NCBI GenBank assembly: GCA_947502885.1
Contig: CANNBP010000003.1
Coordinates: 1-64,000 of the forward strand
Length of the DNA stretch: 64,000 bases
Reading direction: 5' to 3'
Source: an uncultured Aquimarina sp.
GTDB lineage: Bacteria; Bacteroidota; Bacteroidia; Flavobacteriales; Flavobacteriaceae
Shown here piece by piece: positions 31,081 through 40,681 of the stretch. Each line of letters opens with the position of its first letter. The stretch's first letter is position 1. Made by a program: the position numbers and the translations under genes. A model generated the notes under the pieces. That model did no database searches, had not been told where the DNA came from, and worked only from the letters and a program-made list of their open reading frames with translations.

Positions 31081-31109
31081 CTTTTTTTACTCAGAGTATT
31101 TTAATGTCT

Positions 31110-33065
31110 CTAGAACTTAAGACTAAAACCAACTCTTACGTTTCTACCTCTTGTACTATATCCAAACACTTCTTGATAATTCTCATTAGTAATATTGCTT
31201 ACTGCACCAAATATATTAAAGTTGTTCATTAATTGATGACTGATATAAAAATCTAACAGATGATATGCATCTAGTGTTTTTGGTTCTGAGGCAAAAGTCA
31301 CATTATTATAAAAATTATCATCCCTTTTGTCACTATATTGATAACTCAACGAAGTATATGTTTTATTAGTTAATTGATAACCTACATTTGCATTAATAGC
31401 ATACTCAGGAATTCTAATATTAGATACATCTTCATCTACTTTTGTGTATGTAAAGTTTCCTCTTAAAGATAACTTATCATCCAATAATTTTGAGTTTGCT
31501 TCGAATTCAAGTCCTCTTGTTGTAAAATCCTCATCAACATTTTGATATTGAAAAACAAAATTACCTGTATCTACAAAGTCCACAAAATTCTTTTCGAAAC
31601 GTGTAAAATATACTAAACTAAAAACATGTTTTTTATTACTTGAGAACTCTATTCCAGTTTCTATAGTTGTGTTCTCTTCTGGATTTAAATCCTTATTTCC
31701 AAATCCGGCTGCATACAATTGAAACAACGAAGGTGTAATATATGCGGTACTATAAGATGCTAATCCTTTAATATAATTATTATTTAATTTATAAGTATAA
31801 GAAGGATTCACATTATAAACTATATGTGTACCATAAGTACTATGTACATTTAAACGTGCACCAGCATTAATATTCAAACCAAAATCTGAAGAGTATACTG
31901 CATTAATGTACGGGTCTACAATATCAAAATCTGCCTGATTATCATTTATAGTTTGCAAAAGTATAGCATTCCTACCTGAAGCATTAAAACCATTATAATC
32001 ACTATTTGAACCATTTACCCCGATTACAGTATAAATTTCATTATTAAAATTATACTTGTTATATACATCAAAAGTATAAAACCTACTTTCAGATTTTGAA
32101 GGAAAATCAGTTTTAAACTCTCTATCCAACAATGCATAACTGGTTATCAAAGTCAAGCTTCCGTTAGGATATTTATATTCTAAATTTGCTCCCGCTCTTA
32201 ATTGTCGGTTTGATGACTTATTCTCACCATCTACTCCTGCTCCACTGTCTAAATCACTCGAAAATTGATCTAAGTTTCCAAAAAAACCTAATTTTAAATT
32301 AGAATTAAATCTATACCCCAACCTAGCATTTACATTGTATTTTGAAGTCGCATCATCACCAAAATTTGATACAGATGTATTTTCTTCTAATTTCTTGGCA
32401 GATGAAATCCCATCGGTATATTGATTACTAAAACTTGCCAAATAACTAACCTTGCCCAAAGTACCATTGACCGAAGTCAAGTTTGTAAATTCATTGATAT
32501 CATAATTTACTTTATCCTGAGATTGATTTGTACCAATACTAGATTGAAAATTTGCAGCTATTTTTTCTTTACTTTCCTGTTTGGTTGTAATATTAATTAC
32601 AGCCGTACCAGCGCCAGATCCATATAAGGTACTAGAGGCTCCTTTAAGAATTTCGATTTCTTTAACTTGATTTACCGATAACAATCTTAAATCAAATTCT
32701 CCAGATAAGATAGAAGGATCACTTACTGTCACTCCATCTACACGAATTACAACCTGACGGTTACGTCCTCCTCGTATGATATATCCAAGGTCCTTTCCTG
32801 CTCCACTATTGTTACCATTAATAACAACGCCCGCAACTCTACTTAAAACATTTGCCACTGATTGTCCTTGGCTACGTTCTAACTCTTTAGCGCCTATTTT
32901 GGTTATTACTTTACCACTCTGCTCTCGCTTAAGTTCAAATTTAGAATCAGAAATTATTACTTCTTCTAATTCTGTTACCTCTTCATTGACTTGAGTTTCT
33001 TGTCCAAATACAAAAGAAGTTCCCAATGCCAAAAATACTGTCCAAAAAAAGTTTTTTTTGTTCAT
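31110..33065 (-). CDS. btuB: TonB-dependent outer-membrane receptor, corrinoid type
   Basis: 651 residues. The signal peptide ends at VFGQ. A TonB-box-like region (ELEEVIISDS) precedes the plug domain (about 45-165; GVVINGNNSGAGKDLGYIIR, IEILKGASSTLYGSGAGTAV), which leads to a 22-strand-type barrel ending in the typical aromatic C-terminus (VRVGFSLKF). The length fits BtuB rather than the longer SusC class. The gene is preceded by a cobalamin riboswitch and divergent from the cobU-btuC genes, which together make cobalamin or cobinamide uptake the likely function. Energy comes from TonB-ExbBD, not in this window. Confidence 0.9.
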   Translation of the reverse strand: MNKKNFFWTVFLALGTSFVFGQETQVNEEVTELEEVIISDSKFELKREQSGKVITKIGAKELERSQGQSVANVLSRVAGVVINGNNSGAGKDLGYIIRGGRNRQVVIRVDGVTVSDPSILSGEFDLRLLSVNQVKEIEILKGASSTLYGSGAGTAVINITTKQESKEKIAANFQSSIGTNQSQDKVNYDINEFTNLTSVNGTLGKVSYLASFSNQYTDGISSAKKLEENTSVSNFGDDATSKYNVNARLGYRFNSNLKLGFFGNLDQFSSDLDSGAGVDGENKSSNRQLRAGANLEYKYPNGSLTLITSYALLDREFKTDFPSKSESRFYTFDVYNKYNFNNEIYTVIGVNGSNSDYNGFNASGRNAILLQTINDNQADFDIVDPYINAVYSSDFGLNINAGARLNVHSTYGTHIVYNVNPSYTYKLNNNYIKGLASYSTAYITPSLFQLYAAGFGNKDLNPEENTTIETGIEFSSNKKHVFSLVYFTRFEKNFVDFVDTGNFVFQYQNVDEDFTTRGLEFEANSKLLDDKLSLRGNFTYTKVDEDVSNIRIPEYAINANVGYQLTNKTYTSLSYQYSDKRDDNFYNNVTFASEPKTLDAYHLLDFYISHQLMNNFNIFGAVSNITNENYQEVFGYSTRGRNVRVGFSLKF

Positions 33066-33159
33066 TACTTAAATAGTTAATTAATTACAATTACCCGGAA
33101 AAAAGTATGCAGTTTACCCATACCCAAACCTTTATCCCGAAAGTTTGAATTCTATTGAA

Positions 33160-33375
33160 TCATGGCAGGTCTCCTGGCTTACGTCTTGTTATTTACCTTC
33201 CCACTTGAACAACTTTGATTTGTACAAGCAGTGGTTACAAAGAATTAACAACAAGCACCAATTAAGGCTTAGTTTACAGTTGCGGGAACAGCTTAGGCTT
33301 TGCTAATTAAAATTATCTCACCTAATTCCCTTTTAATCTTCAACCTCAACAAAAGAGGTATCAGAACCAAAATTC
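33160..33375 (-). ncRNA. Cobalamin (B12) riboswitch upstream of btuB
   Basis: On the minus strand the leader contains the B12-box signature GCCAGGAGACCTGCC (33163-33180) preceded by ACGTAA. Further 5' come a GGGAAGG element, CCACTG, the conserved CCCGCAACTG stretch and AAAAGGGAAT. These occur in the order seen in class-I cobalamin riboswitches. It should lower btuB expression when adenosylcobalamin is plentiful. The leader ends about 95 bp before the btuB ATG. Confidence 0.92.
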
Positions 33376-33472
33376 GGCGCGAATGTATCATAATTTAAGG
33401 AATTTGAGATAAACTTTAGCAAAAAAATAATTTATACTACTACCTTTACCTTCTATTTTAAAACATTATTTA

Positions 33473-33976
33473 ATGATTTATTATATCACAGGTGGTGAAC
33501 GATCTGGAAAAAGCAATTATGCTCAAAATCTGGCAACTACATTATCTCAAAAGCCATATTATTTGGCTACTTCTCGAATTTGGGACGATAATCATCGCCA
33601 ACGAATTGATAGGCATATTAAAGATCGTGATGAACGTTGGATCTCTATCGAAGAAGAAAAAGAAATCGCAAAAGTAATTATTGATAAAAGTGTGGTAGTT
33701 ATCGATTGCGTAACGCTTTGGCTAACTAATTTTTTTGTAGATACCGAAAATGATGTAGAAAAATCCTTATCTCTGGCCAAAATAGAATTCGATAAACTCT
33801 TAACCCTTAATGCTACTATCATTATTATTTCTAATGAAATAGGTATGGGAGTTCACGCTACAACAGAAATCGGAAGAAAATTTACCGAATTACAAGGGTG
33901 GATGAACCAACATATCGCTGCAAATGCAGACAAAGCAATATTAATGGTTTCGGGAATCCCTGTACCAATTAAATAA
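33473..33976 (+). CDS. cobU: Adenosylcobinamide kinase / guanylyltransferase
   Basis: 167 residues. It phosphorylates adenosylcobinamide and attaches GMP, giving AdoCbi-GDP for lower-ligand assembly. The P-loop GGERSGKS starts at residue 6. The family segment DDNHRQRIDRHIKDRD carries the His that is guanylylated in CobU, and SVVVIDCVTLWLTN is the Walker-B-like strand. First gene of a tight plus-strand cluster (8 bp to cobT). The 97 bp upstream of it cannot hold a second riboswitch. Confidence 0.93.
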   Translation: MIYYITGGERSGKSNYAQNLATTLSQKPYYLATSRIWDDNHRQRIDRHIKDRDERWISIEEEKEIAKVIIDKSVVVIDCVTLWLTNFFVDTENDVEKSLSLAKIEFDKLLTLNATIIIISNEIGMGVHATTEIGRKFTELQGWMNQHIAANADKAILMVSGIPVPIK

Positions 33977-33983
33977 CTCTACT

Positions 33984-35018
33984 ATGAATTTTGATATACA
34001 ACCAATTTTAAATAAAAACTTAAAAAGTTCACTTCGAACAAAAATTGATAGTAAAACAAAACCTATTGGGGCATTAGGCGTACTTGAAGAAATTGCCTTT
34101 CAAATAGGAATGATACAAAATACAGAAAGTCCAAAATTAAGTAACGCTACCATTTTTGTATTTGCGGGAGATCACGGAATAGCAAAAAAAGGAGAAGTAA
34201 ACCCATACCCTCAAGAAGTTACTGCACAAATGGTCTACAACTTTATTAATAAAGGTGCCGCTATCAATGTATTTTGTAAACAACATGATATTACTTTAAA
34301 TATAGTAGATGCAGGGGTAAATCATAGTTTTGAAACTACACTTGATATTATTCACGAAAAAATTGATTTTGGAACCCAAAATTACCAAGAAAAACCTGCA
34401 ATGACAACAGAGCAGTGCAATACCGCTATTCGCAAAGGGGCCGAACTCGTTGGCAAAACATATACTAATGATTGTAATACTATCGGTTTTGGTGAAATGG
34501 GAATTGGAAATACCTCTTCTGCATCATTATTAATGTCCTACTTTACAAATTTACCTATTGCAGAGTGCGTTGGTGCAGGCACTGGACTTGTCGACGAGGC
34601 CATCAAAGTCAAACAAAATATTTTGTCTGAGGTTTTCAAAAAACACTCTCCTACATCTCCAATAGGTGCATTAGCTACTTTTGGTGGTTTTGAAATTGCC
34701 ATGATTGCAGGAGCAATACTAAAAGCTGCAGAACTTAAGATGACCATTATAATAGATGGTTTTATAGTTACTTCTGCATTACTTGTTGCCCATTCGATCT
34801 CTTCTAGTGTTTTGGATTATTGCATTTTTGCACATACATCTGGCGAGCAAGGACACCAAAAAATGCTTAATTTTCTAGATAAAAAACCATTACTTAACCT
34901 AGGTATGAGATTAGGTGAAGGTACAGGTATCGCAATAGCATACCCTGTTCTTGAATCATCTGTAGCATTTCTTAACTCTATGGCTAGCTTTGAAAGCGCT
35001 GGTGTATCGAGCAATTAA
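33984..35018 (+). CDS. cobT: Nicotinate-nucleotide:dimethylbenzimidazole phosphoribosyltransferase
   Basis: 344 residues. It activates the lower-ligand base to alpha-ribazole phosphate using nicotinate mononucleotide. Visible family motifs are KPIGALGVLEEIAFQI, FAGDHGIAKKGEVNPYPQEV, FGEMGIGNTSSASLL, and the C-terminal LGMRLGEGTGIA, in which the Glu is the catalytic base. It lies between cobU and cobS on the same strand. Cytoplasmic. Confidence 0.95.
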   Translation: MNFDIQPILNKNLKSSLRTKIDSKTKPIGALGVLEEIAFQIGMIQNTESPKLSNATIFVFAGDHGIAKKGEVNPYPQEVTAQMVYNFINKGAAINVFCKQHDITLNIVDAGVNHSFETTLDIIHEKIDFGTQNYQEKPAMTTEQCNTAIRKGAELVGKTYTNDCNTIGFGEMGIGNTSSASLLMSYFTNLPIAECVGAGTGLVDEAIKVKQNILSEVFKKHSPTSPIGALATFGGFEIAMIAGAILKAAELKMTIIIDGFIVTSALLVAHSISSSVLDYCIFAHTSGEQGHQKMLNFLDKKPLLNLGMRLGEGTGIAIAYPVLESSVAFLNSMASFESAGVSSN

Positions 35019-35045
35019 CTTTTATAAAAGAATAATCTTTTACAA

Positions 35046-35810
35046 ATGAAAAAAGAGTTACATATTTTCTTTACTGCGGTTCTATTTTTTACCCGTATTC
35101 CTTGCCCTAAATGGGTTACTCATGAGCCGGAATATGTACACTTGAGTACCAAGTATTTTTCGCTAGTCGGGTTAATTGTAGGAAGCCTTGGTGCGCTAGT
35201 ATTCTACGGCTCTTCTTTTATCTTTTCTATAGAAATAGCCCTTCTATTGTCTATTGCAGCTACAGTTTACATTACTGGAGCATTTCATGAAGATGGTTTT
35301 GCCGATGTGTGTGATGGTTTTGGAGGAGGATGGTCTAAAGAAAAGATACTACAAATCATGAAAGATTCCCGACTGGGAACCTATGGTACAATAGGTATCA
35401 TACTCTTACTTTCTTTAAAATTTTTGGTACTACGAGAAATAGATTTTTACTACATTCCATTAGTATTAATCGCAGGACATAGTTTAAGTCGTTTTATAGC
35501 CACTACGCTACTTTATACACATCCTTATGTTAGAGATACGAATGATAGTAAATCCAAGTCTATGGCAAATAGAATGCGAATATCCTCTTTAATCATAAAT
35601 GGATTATTTGGAAGTATCCCATTATTGTTTTTTAAAAACCCATTGGTATTTCTTGTTTTGATTCCCATGTATTTGACAAAAGTGATTTTAGGAATAAAGT
35701 TTAAAAAATGGATTGGTGGACAAACAGGTGACTGTGCTGGAGCAGTACAACAATGTAGTGAAGTAGTTTTTTACCTTACAATACTAGCTTTATGGAGATA
35801 TATCTGGTAA
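35046..35810 (+). CDS. cobS: Adenosylcobinamide-GDP ribazoletransferase (cobalamin synthase)
   Basis: 254 residues, polytopic membrane protein. It joins AdoCbi-GDP to alpha-ribazole (phosphate), the last assembly step of the nucleotide loop. The metal-binding motif EDGFADVCDGFGGG (about 80-93) is intact, as are the N-terminal FFTRIPCPKW and the late GGQTGDCAGA motif. At least five hydrophobic helices are visible. Its last 19 bp overlap the start of the phosphatase gene, pointing to coupled translation. Confidence 0.93.
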   Translation: MKKELHIFFTAVLFFTRIPCPKWVTHEPEYVHLSTKYFSLVGLIVGSLGALVFYGSSFIFSIEIALLLSIAATVYITGAFHEDGFADVCDGFGGGWSKEKILQIMKDSRLGTYGTIGIILLLSLKFLVLREIDFYYIPLVLIAGHSLSRFIATTLLYTHPYVRDTNDSKSKSMANRMRISSLIINGLFGSIPLLFFKNPLVFLVLIPMYLTKVILGIKFKKWIGGQTGDCAGAVQQCSEVVFYLTILALWRYIW

Positions 35811-36316
35811 GACATACAACCCCAAATATCGAAAAAGGGATTTGCTACGGGCAAAGTGATATAGGGATTACAGATTCATTTACTTCTGAAGTTGAAAAAA
35901 TACATCTTGAGATCCCTATTCCTGAAATTTCTACAATATATAGTAGTCCATTACAACGTTGTAAACTACTTGCACAAACATTTAATAAACCAACCATTTT
36001 TGATGATCGATTAAAAGAAATGGATTTTGGTGACTGGGAACTAATCGATTGGAATAATATCGACGAAAATCAATTAAAACCATGGATGGATGATTTTGTA
36101 ACTACCCGAGTACCTAATGGAGAATCATATGTTATTCTTCAAGAAAGGATATTAAATTTTTTTTATGAGTTGAATCATATTTCTGATGAAAAAATAATCA
36201 TCGTATCTCATGCTGGGCCAATAAGAGCCTTACTTTCGTCAATTAGAAAAGTAGATCTAAAAGATTCATTCAGTATTAAGGTAGATTATGGAGAAGTTGT
36301 TCAACTTAAAACATAA
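35792..36316 (+). CDS. cobC: Alpha-ribazole phosphatase-like histidine phosphatase
   Basis: 174 residues of the histidine phosphatase (phosphoglycerate-mutase-like) family. Catalytic LVRHTTP (His8), the partner YSSPLQRC, an acidic MDFGDWE segment and the second His in VSHAGPIRAL are all present. In the context of cobU-cobT-cobS it should remove the phosphate from alpha-ribazole phosphate or adenosylcobalamin phosphate. The name rests on context, since the family is broad. Confidence 0.87.
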   Translation: MEIYLVRHTTPNIEKGICYGQSDIGITDSFTSEVEKIHLEIPIPEISTIYSSPLQRCKLLAQTFNKPTIFDDRLKEMDFGDWELIDWNNIDENQLKPWMDDFVTTRVPNGESYVILQERILNFFYELNHISDEKIIIVSHAGPIRALLSSIRKVDLKDSFSIKVDYGEVVQLKT

Positions 36317-36389
36317 AATATTGGTATTTTTAATGAATTAATATAATTACAGAGCTAGATATCAATGTTAATTACTAAAAATCATTTTG

Positions 36390-37529
36390 ATGCGTACCTA
36401 CTATATATTATTCCTATTATCAATATGCTGTATCACTTGTAAAAACACTCCTAAAGAATCTAAGCCTCTTACAGTGATGTATCTGGCACCTCAACATATA
36501 GAATGTGCATCTGGGTTAAAGATTAGAAATAATGAAACTTATAAAGAAATCAAAGTTACCACACCATGGCCTAATGCAAAACAAGAGTTAACTTATATTT
36601 TACACCCCAAAGGTACCCCTAAACCTTTTAAATCTTCGACTGCTATATTTGTAGAAGTTCCTATAGAAAGAGTCGTTGTTACTTCAACTACAGATATTCC
36701 AATACTTGAGTATATGGATTTAGAAGAAAAACTAGTAGGGTTTCCGCATACCGATTATATATCTTCAGAAAAAACCCGTGCATTGATTACCAATGGTAAA
36801 ATTAAAGAACTTGGTAAAGAATATAACTTAAATACTGAAGTAGTTCTCGAACTTGCACCCGAACTTATTATTGGGTTTTCTGCTACAGGAAACACAAAAT
36901 CTTATGATTTAATACAAAAAACCGGGATCCCTGTTGTTATGAATGGAGCATGGATGGAAGAACATCCTCTTGGTCGAGCAGAATGGATTAAGTTTATCGC
37001 AGCTTTTTTTGGAAAAGAAGATAAAGCCGAAGAAATATTTCAAAATATAAAAAAAGACTACAACGATGCTCTCGCGCTGGTTCAAAATGTAAACCATACT
37101 CCTTCTGTTTTTTCGGGAAGTATGTTTAAAGATGTATGGCATGTCCCAGGTGGTAATAGTTATATTGCTCAATTTTTCAAAGATGCCAATACTCATTATT
37201 TATGGAGTGATACAAAGGAAAAAGGAAGTTTAGCTGTAAATTTTGAAAGTGTACTCGAAAAAGCCCAAAAAGCCGATTTATGGATAGAATCAGGTACAGC
37301 TAAATCACTTAACGAGCTTATACAAAAAAATCATAGGTATACATTATTCGATGCATTTAAAAATAAAACCGTATATTCTTCATCATTAAAAGTGGGTGCA
37401 ACAGGAGGAATGATTTATTTTGAATTGGGACCTATGCGACCTGACCTAATTCTTAAAGATATCATCAAAATTGCTCACCCAGAAACATTAACCAATTATG
37501 AACCCTATTTTTTTGAAAAATTAAACTAA
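36390..37529 (+). CDS. btuF: Corrinoid ABC transporter substrate-binding lipoprotein
   Basis: 379 residues from ATG 36390 (a TTG one codon earlier is in frame). The signal is lipoprotein-like, CCITC. After a less usual N-terminal stretch of about 70 residues comes a periplasmic-binding-protein (TroA/BtuF-type) fold: VPIERVVVTSTTDIPILEYM, LNTEVVLELAPELIIGFSA, MNGAWMEEHPLGRAEWIKFI. In Gram-negative cells it would deliver cobalamin to the permease encoded directly downstream. It is longer than E. coli BtuF. Iron-siderophore binding is possible from family alone, but the location in the cob cluster favours corrinoid. Confidence 0.85.
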   Translation: MRTYYILFLLSICCITCKNTPKESKPLTVMYLAPQHIECASGLKIRNNETYKEIKVTTPWPNAKQELTYILHPKGTPKPFKSSTAIFVEVPIERVVVTSTTDIPILEYMDLEEKLVGFPHTDYISSEKTRALITNGKIKELGKEYNLNTEVVLELAPELIIGFSATGNTKSYDLIQKTGIPVVMNGAWMEEHPLGRAEWIKFIAAFFGKEDKAEEIFQNIKKDYNDALALVQNVNHTPSVFSGSMFKDVWHVPGGNSYIAQFFKDANTHYLWSDTKEKGSLAVNFESVLEKAQKADLWIESGTAKSLNELIQKNHRYTLFDAFKNKTVYSSSLKVGATGGMIYFELGPMRPDLILKDIIKIAHPETLTNYEPYFFEKLN

Positions 37530-38561
37530 TTGACCCCAAATAAATCATACAAACCTGTTTTTATCGGTATTCTGATAGTTTTGTTAATTTGTTTTATAAC
37601 AAATATCAGTCTTGGTTCTGTAGTTATACCCTGGCTAGACACTCTCAATAGCTTAATCGGCGGAGAAGTAGAAAAAGAATCTTGGAGACACATAATTCTT
37701 GACTATCGTTTACCAAAAGCTCTTACCGCTATAATTGTAGGTAGTGGCCTTGGTGTTTCTGGTTTACTTATGCAAACTTTGTTTAGAAACCCTCTTGCGG
37801 GACCTTTTGTTTTAGGTATTAGTTCTGGTGCCAGCTTAGGTGTTGCGTTACTTATTTTAGGTAGTACATTTACAGTAGGTACGTTAGCTACATTTATGGT
37901 TTCAAAATGGGGGTTAGTTATTGCTGCCAGTCTTGGCTGTATGCTAGTATTAATTGCTGTGATGATTGTATCAAGTAGAGTAAGAGATACGATGGCAATC
38001 TTGATAATAGGCCTTATGTTTGGTAGCCTTACATCTGCTATTGTTAGTGTACTTTCATACTTTGCTCCAGCAGATCAATTACAACAATATATATTTTGGG
38101 GATTTGGTAGTCTCGGAAATCTTTCTTGGTATGATGTTCTTATATTTTTTGGTGTTTCATTCTTAGGGTTACTCCTATCATTTTTGGCTATCAAACCATT
38201 AAACACCCTACTATTAGGAGAAAATTATGCCCGTAGTCTTGGGTTAAACATCAAATTAAGTCGACTCTTGATTATTATCACTACAGGGATTCTAGCAGGA
38301 AGTGCAACGGCTTTTGCTGGTCCCATTGCTTTTATCGGGTTAGCAATACCTCATCTAACAAGACAGTTGTTTCATACTTCTAATCATAAAACATTGATAG
38401 CTGCAGTAATCCTTTTAGGAAGTATTGTTATGCTTATATGCGATGCTGTCTCCCAATTACCTACAAGTGAGTATACTTTACCCATAAATGCTATTACATC
38501 TTTAATAGGAGCACCAGTTGTAATTTGGTTGTTGATCAGAAAACGAAAGATGTTATTTTAA
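37530..38561 (+). CDS. btuC: FecCD-family ABC permease, corrinoid type
   Basis: 343 residues; no ATG is near the N-terminus, and the TTG directly after the btuF stop codon is the best start. Around ten hydrophobic helices and the FecCD motifs LDYRLPKALTAIIVGSGLGV, MQTLFRNPLAGPFVLGIS and GPIAFIGLAIPHLTR are visible. It would form the inner-membrane channel for the substrate delivered by BtuF. An ATPase (BtuD) should be its partner, but the next gene is dnaN, so btuD must lie elsewhere. Confidence 0.88.
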   Translation: MTPNKSYKPVFIGILIVLLICFITNISLGSVVIPWLDTLNSLIGGEVEKESWRHIILDYRLPKALTAIIVGSGLGVSGLLMQTLFRNPLAGPFVLGISSGASLGVALLILGSTFTVGTLATFMVSKWGLVIAASLGCMLVLIAVMIVSSRVRDTMAILIIGLMFGSLTSAIVSVLSYFAPADQLQQYIFWGFGSLGNLSWYDVLIFFGVSFLGLLLSFLAIKPLNTLLLGENYARSLGLNIKLSRLLIIITTGILAGSATAFAGPIAFIGLAIPHLTRQLFHTSNHKTLIAAVILLGSIVMLICDAVSQLPTSEYTLPINAITSLIGAPVVIWLLIRKRKMLF

Positions 38562-38670
38562 TCCGTAACACTTACTCTATAATTATTCAAATCTTCAAAT
38601 AGTCAATAACTCGTTCTGGTTTGTTAATAACTATGGTTTTTGGCATACCCAAACACCAAAAGATTACAAT

Positions 38671-38678
38671 TATATTTG
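38671..38678 (+). promoter_or_regulatory. -7 promoter element of dnaN
   Basis: TATATTTG matches TAnnTTTG and lies 27 bp before the ATG at 38706. Transcription would start after position 38680, which excludes any upstream in-frame start and fixes the dnaN start. Confidence 0.65.
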
Positions 38679-38705
38679 CGTAAAACTGTACATAACGAGT
38701 CACAC

Positions 38706-39824
38706 ATGAAATTTATAGTATCCAGTTCATACTTATTAAAACAACTTCAGGTATTAGGTGGAGTAATTAGTAATAGTAATACTTTACCTATTTTAGATAA
38801 CTTTCTTTTCGAATTAGATAATGATACACTTTCTGTATCGGCTTCTGACCTAGAAACGACTATTTCTGCAAAATTAGATGTAGAATCTTCTGATCAAGGA
38901 ACTATTGCTGTACCGGCTAAGTTATTATTAGAAACTCTTAAAACTTTTCCAGAACAGCCTTTAACCTTTGTATCTGCAGATAATCATACAGTAGAGATTA
39001 GCTCGAATCATGGTAAATATGCACTTGCATATGCAGATGGAGAAGAGTTTCCTAAAGCCGTAGAATTAGAAGAACCTAGTGCGACAAACATTTTAGGAGA
39101 TGTTTTGGCTACTGCTGTTAGTAAGACAATCTTTGCTACTGGTAATGATGACCTTAGACCTGTAATGAGTGGTGTATTCTTTCAATTTTCTACAGAAGGG
39201 TTAACTTTTGTAGCAACAGATGCTCATAAGCTAGTAAAATATACTCGAGAAGATATCAAAGCTTCTCAAGCAGCTGAATTTATCATGCCCAAAAAGCCAT
39301 TGAATCTTTTAAAAGGAATTTTGGCTGGAAGTGATAGTGAAGTATTGATCGAATACAATGAATCTAATGCAAAATTTTCTTTTGAAAATACAGAATTAAT
39401 CTGTAGACTAATTGATGGGAAATACCCTAATTATGAAGCTGTAATTCCTAAAGAAAATCCAAATAAACTTACTATTGCGCGAACGCAATTTTTAAACTCT
39501 GTACGTAGGGTATCTATTTTCTCAAATAAAACAACTCATCAAATCAGGCTAAAAATTGCTGGAGCAGAGTTAAATGTTTCTGCAGAGGATATTGACTACT
39601 CTAACAAAGCAGAAGAACGCCTAACTTGTGATTATCAAGGAGATGATATGCAAATTGGGTTTAACTCAAGATTTTTGAGTGAAATGCTTGGAAATTTGAC
39701 AGCCGATGAAGTACAACTTGAAATGTCTTTACCTAATAGAGCAGGTATTCTTACTCCAATAGATGGACTAGATGAAGGAGAACAAGTAACAATGCTTGTA
39801 ATGCCTGTGATGCTAAATAGCTAA
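38706..39824 (+). CDS. dnaN: DNA polymerase III sliding clamp (beta subunit)
   Basis: 372 residues from ATG 38706 (MKFIVSSSYLLKQLQVLGGV). The clamp encircles DNA and tethers the replicative polymerase. Three clamp domains are visible: about 1-125, 126-245 and 246-372. Typical segments are NTLPILDNFLFEL, DLRPVMSGVFFQF, ATDAHKLVKY and the C-terminal VTMLVMPVMLNS, close to the usual VMPMRL ending. Length is normal. It has its own promoter element and terminator, and no dnaA or recF neighbour. Confidence 0.96.
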   Translation: MKFIVSSSYLLKQLQVLGGVISNSNTLPILDNFLFELDNDTLSVSASDLETTISAKLDVESSDQGTIAVPAKLLLETLKTFPEQPLTFVSADNHTVEISSNHGKYALAYADGEEFPKAVELEEPSATNILGDVLATAVSKTIFATGNDDLRPVMSGVFFQFSTEGLTFVATDAHKLVKYTREDIKASQAAEFIMPKKPLNLLKGILAGSDSEVLIEYNESNAKFSFENTELICRLIDGKYPNYEAVIPKENPNKLTIARTQFLNSVRRVSIFSNKTTHQIRLKIAGAELNVSAEDIDYSNKAEERLTCDYQGDDMQIGFNSRFLSEMLGNLTADEVQLEMSLPNRAGILTPIDGLDEGEQVTMLVMPVMLNS

Positions 39825-39848
39825 TCAATACAATATTTTATATCTTTA

Positions 39849-39880
39849 AATCCAATCACAATATAAATTGTGGTTGGATT
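39849..39880 (+). terminator. Terminator after dnaN
   Basis: 14-bp stem (39849-39862 with 39867-39880, one G-T pair), 4-base loop, short T-run. It precedes the next gene's ATG at 39898. Confidence 0.75.
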
Positions 39881-39897
39881 TTTGCATTATGCATATC

Positions 39898-40497
39898 ATG
39901 AAAACACATATTTTAATATTCTATCTTATTAATAGCATAATTATTAATGCTCAAGAATCTAAATGTATCGATTATCAATCGTATACTTCAAGCTACGATG
40001 TAGAGCAAATTCACTCAGAAAAACTTAAGATTAATTCTTCTGAGTTAAAGGACATAAAACTACAAGACAATAAACTTCAATTAGCAGTCATTTCAAATTC
40101 TTTAACTTCTTTTTCTAAATGGAGTAAGTATAGGACAAGCGGAATCAATAAAGGTTTTAAACTATTTATTATTAATAATACCTATGAAGATATCAACATA
40201 AGTAACATTGATGGTCTGATTACCTTTTCAAGACAAGTTTATTACAACAATAGATGGCATACTATTTCGTCTTTTAAAAAAGCAACAAATGTAATACGAT
40301 GTGGTAATAGTTATCTAGTAGATAAAATTATTAAACCAGAAGAAGTCATGACTTTTGTGGCTCCATGCATTAATGGTTCTACAACTTCTAAATTTAGATT
40401 TGTAATTCATAAAAAAGGTGGCTTTCAGAAAAAACCAAGCTCACCAATATATTCTAATGAATTTGTAGGTTATTTCAATGAACAATGGTTGAATTAA
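39898..40497 (+). CDS. Exported protein of unknown function
   Basis: 199 residues from ATG 39898. The earlier in-frame starts lie in or next to the dnaN terminator. A signal peptide of about 19 residues (MKTHILIFYLINSIIINAQ) is followed by a mature domain that appears to be beta-rich: LQLAVISNSLTSFSKWSKYR, INKGFKLFIINNTYEDINIS and VYYNNRWHTISSF. I recognise no catalytic motif or family. It stands alone between dnaN and a GlcG-like gene. Confidence 0.7.
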   Translation: MKTHILIFYLINSIIINAQESKCIDYQSYTSSYDVEQIHSEKLKINSSELKDIKLQDNKLQLAVISNSLTSFSKWSKYRTSGINKGFKLFIINNTYEDINISNIDGLITFSRQVYYNNRWHTISSFKKATNVIRCGNSYLVDKIIKPEEVMTFVAPCINGSTTSKFRFVIHKKGGFQKKPSSPIYSNEFVGYFNEQWLN

Positions 40498-40681
40498 GGC
40501 TTTTTAAAGTTGTAATCCCCTATTATTTTGACCACACTATTAATTCCCAAACTCCCTTCTAGTTGATATACAATAAAATGAAATTTAATTGTATAATTTA
40601 TGTAGAATGGAGCATAAAAACTACATCAAAATTGAACATTTAATCCTATTTTTGAGCATTAAAAATTCTAAACACAAAATC

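Noticed and set aside
33376..33472. A second riboswitch in front of cobU
   Set aside because: Only about 97 bp are available and none of the conserved B12-element words occurs on the plus strand.
38640..38705. Upstream-extended start of dnaN
   Set aside because: A -7 promoter element at 38671-38678 places the transcript start inside the extension, and family members begin at the MKFIVSS methionine.
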